The notes: a model not told the origin generated them from the sequence alone. Numbered from the stretch's first letter, positions 20,761 through 32,575 are shown. The stretch is 64,000 nt of DNA from Anolis sagrei (GCF_037176765.1 NC_090028.1:22929509-22993508); one strand, 5' to 3'. Translations and numbers: made by a program.

Positions 20761-20870
20761 GAGGCTTGGGCAAACTTGGGCCTCCAAGTGTTTTGGACTT
20801 CAACTCCCACAATTCCTCGCAGCCTCAGGCCCTTTCCTTTGCCCTCTCAGCAACTTAAGTGAGTGCTGGG
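20761..20870 (+). mobile_element. Half of a hAT foldback MITE
   Basis: GGCTTGGGCAAACTTGGGCC and the GTGTTTTGGACTTCAACTCC arm of the common foldback family, with the second arm missing. Confidence 0.7.
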
Positions 20871-20894
20871 CCCATAATTTTTATTTATTTATTT

Positions 20895-21981
20895 ATTTAT
20901 TTATTTTTGTTGTTGTTCATTCGTTCAGTCGTCTCCGACTCTTCGTGACCTCATGGACCAGCCCACGCCAGAGCTCCCTGTCGGCCGTTACCACCCCCAG
21001 CTCCCTCAAGGTCAGTCCAGTCACTTCAAGGATGCCATCCATCCATCTTGCCCTTGGTCGGCCCCTCTTCCTTTTGCCTTCCACTTTCCCCAGCATAATT
21101 GTCTTCTCTAGGCTTTCCTGTCTCCTCATGATGTGGCCAAAGTACTTCAACTTTGTCTCTAGTATCTTTCCCTCCAGTGAGCAGTCAGGCTTTATTTCCT
21201 GGAGGATGGACTGGTTGGATCTTCTCGCAGTCCAAGGCACTCTCAGAACTTTCCTCCAACACCACAGCTCAAAAGCATTGATCTTCCTTCGCTCAGCCTT
21301 CCCTAAGGTCCAGCTCTCACATCTGTAGGTTACTACAGGGAATACCATGGCTTTGACTAGGCGGATCTTTGTTGCCAGTCTGATTTCTCTACTCTTTACT
21401 ATTTTATCGAGACTGGACATTGCTCTCCTCCCAAGAAGTAAGCGTCTTCTGATTTCCTGGCCACAGTCTGCATCTGCAGTAATCTTTGCACCTAGAAATA
21501 CAAAGTCTGTCACGGCCTCCACGGTTTCTCCCTCTTTTTTCCAGTTGTCAATCATTCTTGTTGCCATAATCTTGTTTTTTTTGACGTTTAGCTGCAACCC
21601 GGCTTTTGCACTTTCTTCTTTCACCTTGATTAGAAGGCTCCTCAGCTCCTCCTCGCTTTCGGCCATCAGGGTGGTGTCATCTGCATATCTGAGGTTGTTA
21701 ATGTTTCTTCCAGCAATTTTCACCCCAGCTTTGCATTCATCCAGCCCCGCACATCGCATGATGTGTTCTGCATGCAAGTTAAAAAGGTTGGGTGAGAGGA
21801 TGCAGCCTTGCCGTACGCCTTTCCCAATCTTGAACCAGTCTGTTGTTCCGTGGTCAGTTCTTACTGTTGCGACTTGGTCCTTGTACAGATTCCTCAGGAG
21901 AGAGACAAGGTGACTTGGTATCCCCATACCACCAAGAACTTGCCACAATTTATTATGATCCACACAGTCAAAGGCTTTAGA
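20895..21981 (-). mobile_element. Bov-B LINE, 5'-truncated, long open frame
   Basis: A 348-codon frame (20917-21963) encodes the Bov-B (RTE clade) reverse transcriptase from the DHNKLWQVL region onward: RQGCILSPNLFNLHAEHIMR, the YADDTTLMAES catalytic box, ELWCWRKVLRVPWTARRSNQ, and the C-terminal RGRPRARWMDGI and RELWRGLVHEVTKSRRRLNE. The 3' end (GTCGGAGACGACTGAACGAA in element orientation) and a short A/T tail are present. The N-terminal RT and endonuclease are missing; L2 sequence abuts the truncation at 21982. Confidence 0.93.
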
Positions 21982-23515
21982 ATATTTATTTATTTACCTC
22001 ACTTATATACCGCTGTTCTCAGCCCGAAGGCGACTCACAGCGGTTCACAACAAATACGAACAGCAAAAATTCAGTGCTACAATATAGAAACAGTTAACAA
22101 CCTAACACATTGCACAATTAATAAACAGTTACTACAATACCCATTCACTGTCGTCTCGTCATCAAAAACATGTTCCAGATTCGTCATCTATTATTCCGTT
22201 CCAATGTTCATTAACCAATCATTGCACTAATTATTCAAACGCCTGCTCAAACAGTCAGGTCTTCACCTTTTTGCGGAATACCATTAGAGATGGTGCTAGT
22301 CTAATGTCCATTGGAAGGGCGTTCCACAGCCGAGGAGCCACCACCGAGAAGGCCCTATCTCTCGTCCCCGCCAGCCGAGCTTGAGAAGCAGGCGGGATCG
22401 AGAGCAGGGTCTCCCCGGAAGATCTCAAAGTCCTGGTGGGTTCATAGGCAGAGATGCGGTCGGATAGGTAGCTTGGGCCCAAACCGTTTAGGGCTTTAAA
22501 GGCCAACGCCAGCACTTTGAATTGAGCCCGGTAGCAGTGGAGTTGGCGCAACAGGGGGGTTGTATGCTCCCTGCGCTCCGCTCCTGTTAAAATCATGGCT
22601 GCCGAGCATTGGACTAGTTGGAGCTTCCGAGCCGTCTTCAAAGGCAACCCCACGTAGAGAGCGTTGCAGTAGACTAAACGGGATGTAACCAGAGCGTGGA
22701 CTACCGTGGCCAAGTCAGACTTCCCAAGGTACGGGCGCAGCTGGCGCACAAGCTTTAGCTGTGCAAATGCTCCCCTGGTCACCGCCGAAACCTGGGGTTC
22801 CAGGCTCAGCGATGAGTCCAGGGTCACACCCAAGCTGCGAACCTGCGTCTTCAGGGGGAGTGCGGCCCCATCCAACACAGGCTGTAACCCTATGCCCTGT
22901 TCGGCCTTGCAACTGACCAGGAGTACCTCTGTCTTGTATGGATTCAATTTCAATTTGTTTGCCCTCATCCAGACCGTCACAGCGGCCAAGCACCGGTTCA
23001 GGACCTGGACAGCCTCCTTAATAGCAGGTGGAAAGGAGTGACAGAGTTGGACATCATCCGCGTACAGATGACACCGTACCCCGAAACTCCGGATGATCTC
23101 CCCCCAGCGGCTTCATGTAGATGTTAAACAACATGGGAGACAATGTTGAGCCCCGAGGAACCCCACAAGACTGGTTGTGGGGTTGAACAGGTGTCTCCCA
23201 ACAACACCTTCTGAGATCGACCCTCTAGGAATGACTGGAGCCACTGCAGAACAGTACCTCCAAGACCCATCCCCACGAGGCGTCCCAGAAGGATACCGTG
23301 GTCGACGGTATCGAAGGCCGCTGAGAGGTCCAGCAGCACCAACAGGGACACACTCCCCCTGTCAAGTTCCCGGCGCAGATCATCCACTAAGGCGACCAAG
23401 GCTGTCTCGGTACCATGTCCCGGCCTAAAGCCAGACTGTGCCAGGTCTAGATAATCCGTGTCTACCAAGAATACCTGGAGTTGTGAGGCCACTACACGTT
23501 CCAAGACTTTCTCTA
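21982..23515 (-). mobile_element. L2 LINE, long 5'-truncated copy
   Basis: Minus-strand frames at 23124-23561 (SGFRPGHGTETALVALVDDL, LLVLLDLSAAFDTVDHGILL) and 22255-22989 (RANKLKLNPYKTEVLLVS, SRLVYCNALYVGLPLKTARK, DRAFSVVAPRLWNALPMDIR) cover RT through the C-terminus. The 3' UTR runs to an AAATAAATAAATA tail at 21982. The frame changes near 23000-23130 around the YADD region, so it is inactive. Confidence 0.9.
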
Positions 23516-23735
23516 CAGCATGGGCAAACTTGGGCCCTACAGGTGTTTTGTTGGGCTCCAACTCTCACAATTCCTCACAGATAGATATATTACATATTCG
23601 ATATATTACCTAAACATTGGACTACTTGGAGCTACTGAACAGTCTTCAAAGGCAGCCCCATGTAGAGCGCATCACAGTAGTGTATTCGGGATGTTAAGAG
23701 TGTGGACAACCATCTCTTTTAAAAGAGGAAAGTGA
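23516..23735. mobile_element. hAT foldback half and small L2 fragment
   Basis: 23516-23580 is one arm of the common foldback MITE. 23615-23735 is a short reverse L2 piece (GGACTACTTGGAGCTACTGA, GGCAGCCCCATGTAGAGCGC). Confidence 0.65.
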
Positions 23736-23789
23736 GATATATCAAGAGTGTTTACATTATATCATTCCTTGAGTGCAGAGCCCCCAGTT

Positions 23790-24663
23790 TATTTATTTGC
23801 TGTGTCAGGGCAACCAGTCAAATATATTACATTTCTAACAGAATAAAGCAAACAAACAGACAAAATTTGTGAAGTTTGGTAGTTGATTAGATGTCCTTTG
23901 ACCAGTATCTGGCCACTTGGAGTGCTTCTGGTGTTGCTGCAAGAAGGTCCTCCATTGTGCATGTGGCAGGGCTCAGGTTGCATTGCAGCAGGTGGTCAGT
24001 GGTTTCCTCCTCTCCACATCCGCATGTTGTGGATTCCACTTTGTGGCCCCATTTCTTGAGGTTGGCTCTGCATCTCGTGGTGCCAGAGCGCAGTCTGTTC
24101 AGCGTCTTCCAAGTCGCCCAGTCCTCTGTGTGCTCAGGGGGAGTCTCTCATTTGGTATCAGCCATTGGTTGAGGTTCTGGGTTTGAGCCTGCCACTTTTG
24201 GACTCTCGCTTGCTGAGGTCTTCCAGCGAGTGTCTCTGTATATCTTAGAAAGCTATTTCTAGATTTAAGTCGTTGACGTGCTGGCTGATACCCAAACAGG
24301 GGATGAGCTGGAGATGTCTCTGCCTTGGTCCTTTCACTATTGGCTGCTACTTCCCAGCGGATGTCAGGTGGTGCAATACCAGCTAGAGCAGTGTAATTTT
24401 TCCAGTGGTGTAGGGCGCAGACACCCGTGATAATGTGGCATGTCTCATTCAGAGCCACATCTACTGTTTTAGTGTGGTGCCTTTCATCTCAAGAACAGAG
24501 AAGCATCCCGAGCTCTGAAGATCACCTCAGAAGGAATCCCACTGGAGCACTGCCAAATACCTGGGAGTCAGTCTGGACCATGCTCTTACCTACAAGAAGC
24601 ACTGCCTGAACATCAAGCAAAAAGTGGGTGCCAGAAACAATATCATACGAAAGCTAACTGGCA
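23790..24663 (-). mobile_element. LINE copy with twin-priming-type inversion
   Basis: 23790-24462 is the 3' part of the same LINE family as 1851-2757, in reverse, from its TGACACAGCAAATAAA-like tail up to coding sequence ALNETCHIITGVCALHHWKN. 24463-24663 is an earlier part of the same ORF in the opposite orientation (YLGVSLDHALTYKKHCLNIK on the plus strand). In element orientation the order is inverted 5' piece, then 3' piece, the hallmark of twin priming during target-primed reverse transcription. Confidence 0.8.
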
Positions 24664-24812
24664 CAACCTGAGGATCACAACTTTGTAGCCCCATTTCTGA
24701 AGGTTGGCTCTGCATCTTGTGGTGCCAGAGCGCAGTCTGTTCAGCGCCTTCCAAGTTGCCCGGTCCTCTGTGTGCCCAGGGGGGAGTCTCTCATTTGGTA
24801 TCAGCCATTGAC
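24664..24812 (-). mobile_element. Second short copy of the same LINE
   Basis: AGGTTGGCTCTGCATCTTGT and GGTATCAGCCATTG repeat the 24070-24170 region in the same orientation. Confidence 0.8.
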
Positions 24813-25058
24813 AATTTGAACTCCTCATACAAATCCTTCTGCCCCCCCCCCCCCCCCCCGCATTACACCCACAACTCCATCAATCCTATTGACATGAAGC
24901 AATCAAAGCAGGAGAGCAAAAGGGATCATTAATTGGAACTGCGGTGTGGTTTCCTCTCTACTTTGTTGTTCTTTGGAACATAAATTTACACCAGAGGGCA
25001 GTCTTTGCCGTACAATTAAACGCAAGCTTTCTATTGGAGTTTAGCTTCTGGTTATTTT
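24813..25058. other. Unassigned DNA with poly-C tract
   Basis: A poly-C run (about 24841-24860) is followed by sequence with no recognised repeat. The part near 24895-25030 could be ordinary unique DNA. Confidence 0.45.
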
Positions 25059-25240
25059 TAATGGTGTCAGAAGCAACTTGAGAAACTGCAAGTAACTTCT
25101 GGTGTGAAAGAATTGACTGTGCAAGGATGTTGCCTAGGGGACCTTGCTTGGATGTGTTACCATCCCGTGGGAGGCTTTTCTCATGTCCCTGCATGGGAAA
25201 TGGAGCTGACAGAGGGAGCTCACCCCATCTGATGGAAAGT
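25059..25240 (-). mobile_element. Old SINE2-family fragment
   Basis: Reverse copy of the SINE at 61399-61662: AAGCAACTTGAGAAACTGCA and GGAGGCTTTTCTCATGTCCC are recognisable. The tRNA-like head is missing and the copy is diverged. Confidence 0.75.
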
Positions 25241-25479
25241 AAGCAATAAAAAAGGCTTCCAGGTAGGTTTCCTTCTTGCAAACATTCAGCTTTATGGGAG
25301 GAATCGGAAGGGTTTGAAGGGAGCCCCCATCCCCTCTCACCCAACCTCCAAACAAAACAGGAATCTGCAGCAAAAGCATCCTATGTGGCCAATGAAGTTG
25401 AATCCAACTTGCAAGGCGGATGCTATCCAAACTAGGGGGCACCAGGATGGAAAAGGGACCCTTTGGGAAAATAGATTTG

Positions 25480-25815
25480 GAGGACACCCCCCCCCCCCCC
25501 CCAGAATTAGCTTGGCAAGATGGGTTTTTTGCCCATTACGCTGATCAATTGTGTAGGCAATGCCCGAGTTACAAACATCCGACTTGCAAACTACTCGTGC
25601 TTAAGAACGGGGCTGAGACAACCAGAAGTGAGAGGAATCTACTACTAGGATGGGAAACCATTTCCTGGAGGAGTTATTATCGAGGGAAAAGGTATCCCCA
25701 CTGAAGCTTTCTTGCCAATGCTTGTTTCCATAAGCCAGATTGTTCAAAATCGCATTCTCACTGGGACAGAAAGTGAAGTGCAATCTTATGAACAGGGGCA
25801 CAGGCAGCAAAGGAA
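25480..25815. mobile_element. Poly-C tract and possible Tigger-like MITE
   Basis: After a poly-C run (25485-25502), 25555-25815 has a GAGTTACAAACATCCGACTT motif followed by ATCCCCACTGAAGCTTTCTT, an order I associate with a common reptile DNA transposon. The ends are not defined. Confidence 0.35.
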
Positions 25816-25819
25816 ACAT

Positions 25820-25885
25820 CAGATTCCACCTGAACATGAGGATGAACTTCCTGACTGTGACAGCTGTACAGCAATGAAACAAGTT
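25820..25885 (+). mobile_element. Small CR1 fragment
   Basis: GATTCCACCTGAACATGAGG then CTTCCTGACTGTGACAGCTG matches the [18 protein letters not shown]-coding part of CR1. Confidence 0.65.
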
Positions 25886-26477
25886 GCAAAAGGTTGTTTC
25901 TTCCGCACCTGGCAAGTATTGTATGCTGTATTTATGTACTATGTGGCTCTGTTGTTAGGAGTTGTTTTTCAGCTAGGACATAGTGCTTTTCCAATGCTGA
26001 GAGCTGACGCATCTGAATGGGAGTCATCATGTGTTGAATAATCAGAAATCAAGCGATGTGCCTGTGTGTATGTGCGTGACTCAGGCATGATGATTGCCTT
26101 TGGAGTAAATTGTTGATCAGCGTGGGCTGCAGTCCATCGATTCCTTGTGGGCTCTTTCTGCTCCCACTAATGAGTTGCCAAAAACAAAAGAGAAGCATTG
26201 ATTGTCAATTTGAAATCTTGAAACAGATTCCTTCACCCCTTTCTCTTCTTGCGGAGTTGCTGTTATTTTCTTAGCATCGTTATTGTCGTTATTTGTAAGT
26301 CTGTTTCTGCAAGGAGTTCCCTGGTGCCCACCCACTTGGTCAGCTGAACTTTCAGATTCAATGGTTTTATTGTCTATATAGTAATAACAGCGCTTAAATA
26401 ATCTTACACATGGCAGTTTCAAAAGATCAGACACAGGAAAATAAATATGTGCCTTTGTTCTTTTAGTTAGACTCTCT
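25886..26477. other. Unassigned intergenic DNA
   Basis: No gene or repeat recognised. The open frame at 26117-26647 is partly antisense to CR1 and is not supported as coding. Confidence 0.45.
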
Positions 26478-27895
26478 AGAATCCTAGAGTTGGAAGAGAT
26501 CTGGTGGGCCATCCAGTCCAACCCCATTCTGCCAAGAAGCAGGAAAATCACATTCAAAGCATTCCCGACAGATGGCCATCCAGCCTCTGCTTCAAAGCCT
26601 CCAAAGAAGCCACCACCACACTCTGAGGCAGAGAGAGTGAGTTCCACTGCTGAACAACTCTCACAGCGAGGAAGTTCTTCCTAATGCTCAGGTGGAATCT
26701 CCTTCCTTTCCTGTAGTTGGAAGCCATTGTTTCATTGCATCCTAGTCTCCAGGGCAGCAGAAAACAAGCCTGCTTCCTCCTCTTCCCTGTGACTTCCCCT
26801 CACATATTTATACATGGCCCTCATCTTGTCTTTGCTCAGCCTTCTCTTCTGCAGTCTAAACATGCCCGGCTCTTTCACCCTCTCTGTCCTCATAGGGCTT
26901 GTTCTCCAGACCCTGGATCCTTTGAGTTGTCCTCTTCCTCTGGACACATTCAAGCTTAGAGTCAACATCTCCCTTAAATTGCGGTGCCAAGAATTGGACA
27001 CAGTGTGATTCCAGGTGTGGTCCGACACAGAATCCTGCTTTCACATAGCAGATCTGATACTCTCCATATGTACACTATCTCTCTCCTTCCCAATGAAGCT
27101 GAGCATAGCGGGTGAGCCAGACTCCTCTGGTCTGTCACACTTGAGAAATATTAGATTGAGTCTTTTATAGGAATATAATGCTGATGTAGCAAATAATTAT
27201 CCTCTTTGAAATTATCTTGAGTCTTCGCCTCTTGACATAGATATTTGTATTCAGGTAGCAAACCATTGTGTTCTGGGTTTGACTTGAAGTCAAACATTAG
27301 TCTTTGACTAATGTAAAACAGAGATCATTGATGGAATAGAAGAGAGGGGGAGCAGGACTTCCCTAGATGTAGGCACTAGGCTCCTCTTGATCCAGGCCAG
27401 AATCCCATTGGCTTTTTTTTTTTTTTTTGCCACTGCATGACATTCCTGGCTCCTGTTCCCCTTCCTACCCACAAGAACTCCAAGATCTTTTCCCCACATC
27501 CTGCTCTCAAGCCAGGCATGATCATCCCCCATTCTGTCTCTTTGCATTTCATTTTTTCTGCCTAAGTGGAGTCTCTTGCATTTGTCCCTCTTGAACTTCA
27601 TTGTTAGTTTTGGCCAATCATCTCTCTCATCTGTGAAGATCCCTTTGAATTCTGCTCCTGTGTTCTGGGGTATTGGCTCTCCCTCCCAGTTTGGTTCCGT
27701 TTGCATACATGACGATCCTGCCTTCTAACCCTTCCTCTAAGTCATTAATGAAGATCCTGAACAGGACCAGACATAGGACGGAACCCTGCTTGTGGCACTC
27801 CACTTACCATTTCTTTCCAGAATGAAGAGGAGGAAGCATTGGGTAGAATCACCCTGTAGGTTCATTCACTTAACCAATTACAGATCTGGCTCACC
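26478..27895 (-). mobile_element. CR1 LINE, long diverged copy
   Basis: Reverse CR1 from its 3' end (AGAATCCTAGAGTTGGAAGA) through the ORF2 C-terminal region (LHLGRKNEMQRDRMGDD) up to the LFRIFINDLEEGLEG-type region near 27760 and the NWLSE-type region near 27880. A poly-T run at 27413-27428 interrupts it. Many substitutions indicate age. Confidence 0.88.
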
Positions 27896-27917
27896 GTAGT
27901 TTTGCCGAGCCCACATT

Positions 27918-27925
27918 GAACTCTA

Positions 27926-27970
<45 letters not shown>
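27918..27970. repeat. TATC microsatellite
   Basis: About 12 units, immediately next to the 5' truncation of the CR1 copy. Confidence 0.92.
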
Positions 27971-28570
27971 CCATTTTTGGGCTTCTGGCTGTTTATTTCC
28001 ACTATTTCTCCATATCTATTGCTTCTAGTTTAATAATTCCACAGGCGAATATTTTTGTCAATGATGAGTAGTTTTTGCTTTAAAGAAGATGACAGGAATA
28101 TATATTTTATGTGTTCAGCCTAAAGGGAAAGGATCGACATTAATTGGGAGATCCTGTCCTTTCTCCTGGGGAAAAACAGCTGTATCTTCCAAGCACACAG
28201 AGAACTCCGAATGAGTTATCTTTCCAAAAAAGGAATAAGAGTCACCTGATGCATTTGAAGAAACAGAAGGCCTTTGTCACAGACCTTTAAGAGGGCATGG
28301 CTGCATTCTGTTCTTGTAAATAGAAATCTCCCTTTTCCTCCCCCTTTTGCCAAGCAGATCTCATTATTTGGGAGAGATAGTAGAAGTTATAATTTATGAC
28401 AACCTGGACAGGTTTGGAATTAAATAGCAACAACTATGACTGGGGCTGAAATAAGTTTTCAGAAATACTGAAAAAAATTGAGTATTTTTCCACCATGCCC
28501 TCCATTTCCCAGAAAGTAAACTTCTCAGTATATTCCTCATGTTTATGTATTTTATGTATGTAGATGTGAG
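27971..28570. other. Unassigned intergenic DNA
   Basis: No gene or repeat recognised. Confidence 0.5.
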
Positions 28571-28895
28571 CACAGGGCCCTCTGGTGGCACAGTGGGACA
28601 AACTGCTGAACTTGCTGACCGAAAGGTCGGCAGTTTGAATCCGGGGAATGGGGTGAGCTCCCGCTGCTAACCCCAGCTCCTACCTACCAAGCAGTTCAGA
28701 AACATGCAAATGTGAGTAGATCAATTGGTGCCGCTTCTGCAGGAAGGTAATGGTGCTCCATGCAGTCATGCTGGCTACTTGACCCTGGAGGCATCCATGG
28801 ATAACGCTGGCTCTTCGGCTTAGAAATAGAGATGAGCAACACCACCCGGAGTCAGACACAACTAGACTTAATGTCAGGGAAAACATTTACCTTTA
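28571..28895 (+). mobile_element. Sauria-type SINE
   Basis: Head GGCCCTCTGGTGGCACAGTG, B-box-like CAGTTTGAATCCGG, and a Bov-B-like tail (GGAGTCAGACACAACTAGAC then AACATTTACC). Near full length, diverged. Confidence 0.9.
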
Positions 28896-29010
28896 GATGT
28901 TTATATTGAATGTTTTATATTGTGTATAAGCTATTTTAAATTGTAAGTAGCTCGGAGCACTTTGATGGAGAGCGACTAATTAAGAAATAAAGTGATGATG
29001 ATGATGAGAT
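28896..29010 (+). mobile_element. L2-type LINE 3' end
   Basis: GTAAGTAGCTCGGAGCACTT and GGAGAGCGACTAATTAAGAA before a GATGATGATG tail resemble a diverged L2 3' terminus. Confidence 0.5.
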
Positions 29011-29935
29011 GTGAGCACCTTTGTGCATTACAATGACATAAGGTCCAGCATAATATCTGAACCTCGCATTGTATGAAGAAGTACTTCCTGCTGCGTATTG
29101 GCAATCCACAACTAGAGAGATGCTCAAAAGCATGGCTTCTTCGTATGTGTCCATTCCACCTTAAGAGTTACTTCAGCCATTTTATTAGGCTCTGTTTTGT
29201 TTTTTAACCAGAAAAGTCAAAGGCCAAGGATGGCAGTACCAGGTTTATTTGCCCTAGGAATCTCCTCTTGCTTTCTTAACACAAAATGATGACAAGTCTT
29301 GAAAAACGACAGCACGCATCTCGCCAAATGCGATGGATGGCACAAAGTTAGCTTGAGTGTGTTTTGGGACAGGAGCGCAAACTGCAAACTTCTTGGCTAT
29401 TTATACGTGAATAACCCAAAGGACTAGGTCTTGTTCATTCCCCAGCCTCATTAAGAGAGTGCGCTCCTTTAATAGCTGGACTGCAAGTCCCATCAACTCT
29501 AGGCCAATGGTGAGGAATGCTAGAAGCTGCAAATCAACAATACCAAGAGGTCCACATTTGCCCTAATCAGATGGGATGAAGGCATTTTACAAGCTACAGA
29601 AGAAAAGTAGATGGTTTCTTCTTCTGAAATCATGACCTACTCCTGACACCTTTAGGCTGCAATCTTAAATCCCCTTGCTTCAGAATAGGCCCCATTGACA
29701 GGACAAAGACAGGACTTGTGCAGCACTCTGGGCATTTTTGGATAGCAGTTCCCAGCATTCACCAGGTAGCTAGGGCTGCTGGGAAATGCACTCCACTATC
29801 CTCTGGCAGTCTGCATGATTCCCATTCCTTAAGTCTGAGCAGACACACTTGGTGAAGTGGGAGGTCTTAAGCAAATGGGGCACAACGTACCCAGTGGCCA
29901 TTCATTTCAACACTACATTCAAAGGGGTTTTGTAG
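29011..29935. other. Unassigned intergenic DNA
   Basis: No gene recognised. Short CTGGACTGCAAGTCCCATCA and GCAGTTCCCAGCATTCACCA motifs resemble old foldback MITE remains but have no clear ends. Confidence 0.45.
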
Positions 29936-30049
29936 ATACTAGGCATGGGCAATCCATGGTTCTAAATGGTTCTAAAGTACTTGCAAAACCAAGGGGCGCT
30001 GGTGCTTTTCTTCTGAATTGTTTCTGAAGCTTGTGCTTTGCTTCTAAAG

Positions 30050-30184
30050 CAGTGGTTCTCAACCTGTGGGTCCCCAGATGTTTTGGCCTTCAACTCCCAG
30101 AAATCCTAACAGCTGGTAAACTGGCTGGGATTTCTGGGAGTTGTAGGCCAAAATACCTGGGGACCCACAGGTTGAGAACCACTG
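30050..30184. mobile_element. hAT foldback MITE with perfect target duplication
   Basis: A 135-bp foldback with ends CAGTGGTTCTCAACCTGTGG and CCACAGGTTGAGAACCACTG, flanked by TTCTAAAG on both sides (30042-30049, 30185-30192). Confidence 0.93.
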
Positions 30185-30221
30185 TTCTAAAGTGTTTCTA
30201 AAGTTCTGGTGCGGAAAATTT

Positions 30222-30533
30222 CAGAATCATAGAATCAAAGAGTTGGAAGAGACCTCATGGGCCATCCAGTCCAACCCCCTGCCAAGAAGCAGGAATATTG
30301 CATTCAAATCACCCCTGGCAGATGGCCATCCAGCCTCTGTTTAAAAGCTTCCAAAGAAGGAGCCTCCACCACACTCCGGGGCAGAGCGTTCCACTGCTGA
30401 ATGGCTCTCACAGTCAGGAAGTTCTTCCTCGTGTTCAGATGGAATCTCCTCTCTTGTAGTTTGAAGCCATTGTTCCGCATCCTAGTCTCCAAGGAAGCAG
30501 AAAACAAGCTTGCTCCCTCCTCCCTGTGGCCTT
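30222..30533 (-). mobile_element. CR1 LINE 3' end
   Basis: Reverse copy from TCAGAATCATAGAATCAAAG to the [19 protein letters not shown]-coding part. The frame 30304-30507 encodes 67 residues of the ORF2 C-terminus, ending GHLPGVI. Confidence 0.93.
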
Positions 30534-30739
30534 AACAAAAGTTTCAAAATTTCATTATTGGCAATTTTTATGACAGAACCAATTAAGAACTGCCATTTAT
30601 AATGAAATTTTGAAAGTCTTGTTCTGAAATTTTCACCACCAGAACTTTAGAAATACTTTAGTAGCAAAGCACCGTCACCCCATAGTTTTGTTAAGTACTT
30701 TAGAACCATTTAGAACCATGGATTGCCCATGTCTAGTAG

Positions 30740-31405
30740 GTACCATATGCTAAGCATTCCTAGCTGTGGCAAAAACAGCTTGTAAGGCAGACTCTTCTTT
30801 TTCTATGTACTGGCATCCAAGATAAACAACAGCAAACCTTCTTGACAAGTGATAATTATGAAATGGCAGGGCATGGATCACTCTCTCTCCTCCCACCAGA
30901 CAAAACTCAGGTAGGCCCACCATCACAAGAGCAGATGGGACTTGCTGTCCTTCCTAGTATGTCTATCCCAATATAGGTTGAAAAAGTGGAAGAGCAACAA
31001 CTGTAGTCCTATTGCAGGTGGAGTGTCCTTTCTCCGAAATGCTTGGGATCAGGAGTCCTGGAAATTTCCCACCCCCTGATTTGGAGATATTTGCACATGC
31101 ATAATGAGATGTCTTGGAGATGGAACCAAAGTCTAAACAAATTCATTTATGTTTCATATACACCTTATACACACAGCCTGAAGGTCATATACAATGTTTT
31201 AAAATAATTTGTGCATCAAACAAAACTTGAACCATCAGAAAGCAAAAGCGTCACGCTCTCATCCACAAAATAAGGGCAATTTCAGGTCAATTCGGATAAG
31301 GGTTGTGACACCTGCAATGGCTCCATTTGAGGAAGCCCTGCTCTTTTTCTCTCTCCTCTCAGGCCTCTGTTACCCAAATCCTTACATCCTAAAATAAAGC
31401 AGACA
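30740..31405. other. Unassigned intergenic DNA
   Basis: No gene or repeat recognised. Confidence 0.5.
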
Positions 31406-31413
31406 CTATAGAA

Positions 31414-31601
31414 CAGGCATGGGCAAACTTTGGCCCTCCTTCCTGATATTTAAACTTCAACTCCCACAATTCCTGGCCTCAGGCCCTTTCCTTTCCCCCC
31501 TCAGTCGCTTAAGCTGGCCTCAGTCACTTAAGCCTGAGGCCAGGAATTCTGGGGGTTGGTCCAAAACACCCGGAAGGAGAGCCAAAGTTTGCCCATGCCT
31601 G
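31414..31601. mobile_element. hAT foldback MITE with perfect target duplication
   Basis: A 188-bp element with ends CAGGCATGGGCAAACTTTGG and AAAGTTTGCCCATGCCTG, flanked by CTATAGAA on both sides (31406-31413, 31602-31609). This is the reference copy in the window for the commonest foldback family. Confidence 0.93.
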
Positions 31602-31609
31602 CTATAGAA

Positions 31610-32302
31610 CAATATATATTTCAAAAAATCAGTGTTTACTTTTGTGATCCATTAGTTGTTGGCCTTCAGAGTAAAACAGCACGGGGGAGGTCAAAAGAGA
31701 GACATGGCTTTCGACTATTTTAGTTCTGTGACACTTTTGTAAAAACAGCTACGTATTCACGACACAGTTATTTTGCATGCTTGTGTAAAAGGACAACTTG
31801 ACTAAAATCCACTCGTCCATACATCTGGCTGAACTCCACCAGGCTCTTTCTTTTTTAAAATAACCAGAATGCGATAATTTTCAAAACTGTGTTAAACTCA
31901 CAATACATAAGAAATCAGGATAGAAATTGTAGTGAGACAAGGTACATCAAGAATGCGGTTTCTACAGCCGTAGAAAAATGCTTCAACACACTAGCCATCA
32001 TCTGGAAATCCCTGTAGGCTTGTAAAAACATTTATTTCCAGCACCCATCATAGATTATTATTGCAAGCTGTGGAAAGAAAATACACAAAACAGATTTAGG
32101 AATTAGAAGGGACCATTTCAACAGGCATAAGAACAAAGATGGAAAGCCAAGCTGGTCTACCAGCCCAGCTTAAACATTTTTTTCCTCTTATTCCTCCCCA
32201 TGTTTTTTCTCATTCTGTATTTTTAAAGATTGCACGTAGGGACTGTCTTCATAAATTGATTGCAAGTAAAATGCTTCAGAGGAAATATCCCCAAACCCTC
32301 AC
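31610..32302. other. Unassigned intergenic DNA
   Basis: No gene or repeat recognised; AT-rich. Confidence 0.5.
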
Positions 32303-32575
32303 GTTTAGCTGAGAATCATGGCAAAGTCCACATAGATCATCCAGTCCAACCCCCTTCTGCTATGCAGAACAAGCACAATCAAAGCCCCCCGACAGACGGC
32401 TATCCAGCCTTTGTTCCACTGCTTAACAGCTTTCTCTCACAGTTAGGAAGTTCTTCCTAATGTTCAGATGGAATCTTTCTTTCCTGTAGTTTGAACCCAT
32501 GGCTCCATTGAGTCCTAATCTCCAAGGCAGCAGTAATTTCCAGGGCAACTATAGTAAACATAACATCTGAGAAAG
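32303..32575 (-). mobile_element. Old CR1 3' end
   Basis: CATCCAGTCCAACCCCCTTC and GGAAGTTCTTCCTAATGTTC in reverse, diverged from the younger copies. Confidence 0.75.

Larger units (their letters stand above)
29940..30735. mobile_element. Foldback DNA transposon with two nested insertions
   Basis: The outer arms are inverted copies: GGGCAATCCATGGTTCTAAA near 29948 and CCATTTAGAACCATGGATTG near 30707, with further pairing inward (ATTTCATTATTGGC against ATAATGAAATTTTG). A hAT MITE (30050-30184) and a CR1 3' end (30222-30533) were inserted later. Confidence 0.75.

Noticed and set aside
20232-20862. Several long overlapping open frames on both strands in the CpG island (up to 208 codons)
   Set aside because: They arise from GC-rich, stop-poor DNA, occur in all frames and match no family. 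Only the promoter motifs are supported.
20895-21981. Bov-B as an active autonomous element
   Set aside because: The open frame is long, but the endonuclease and N-terminal reverse transcriptase are missing, so it cannot move itself.
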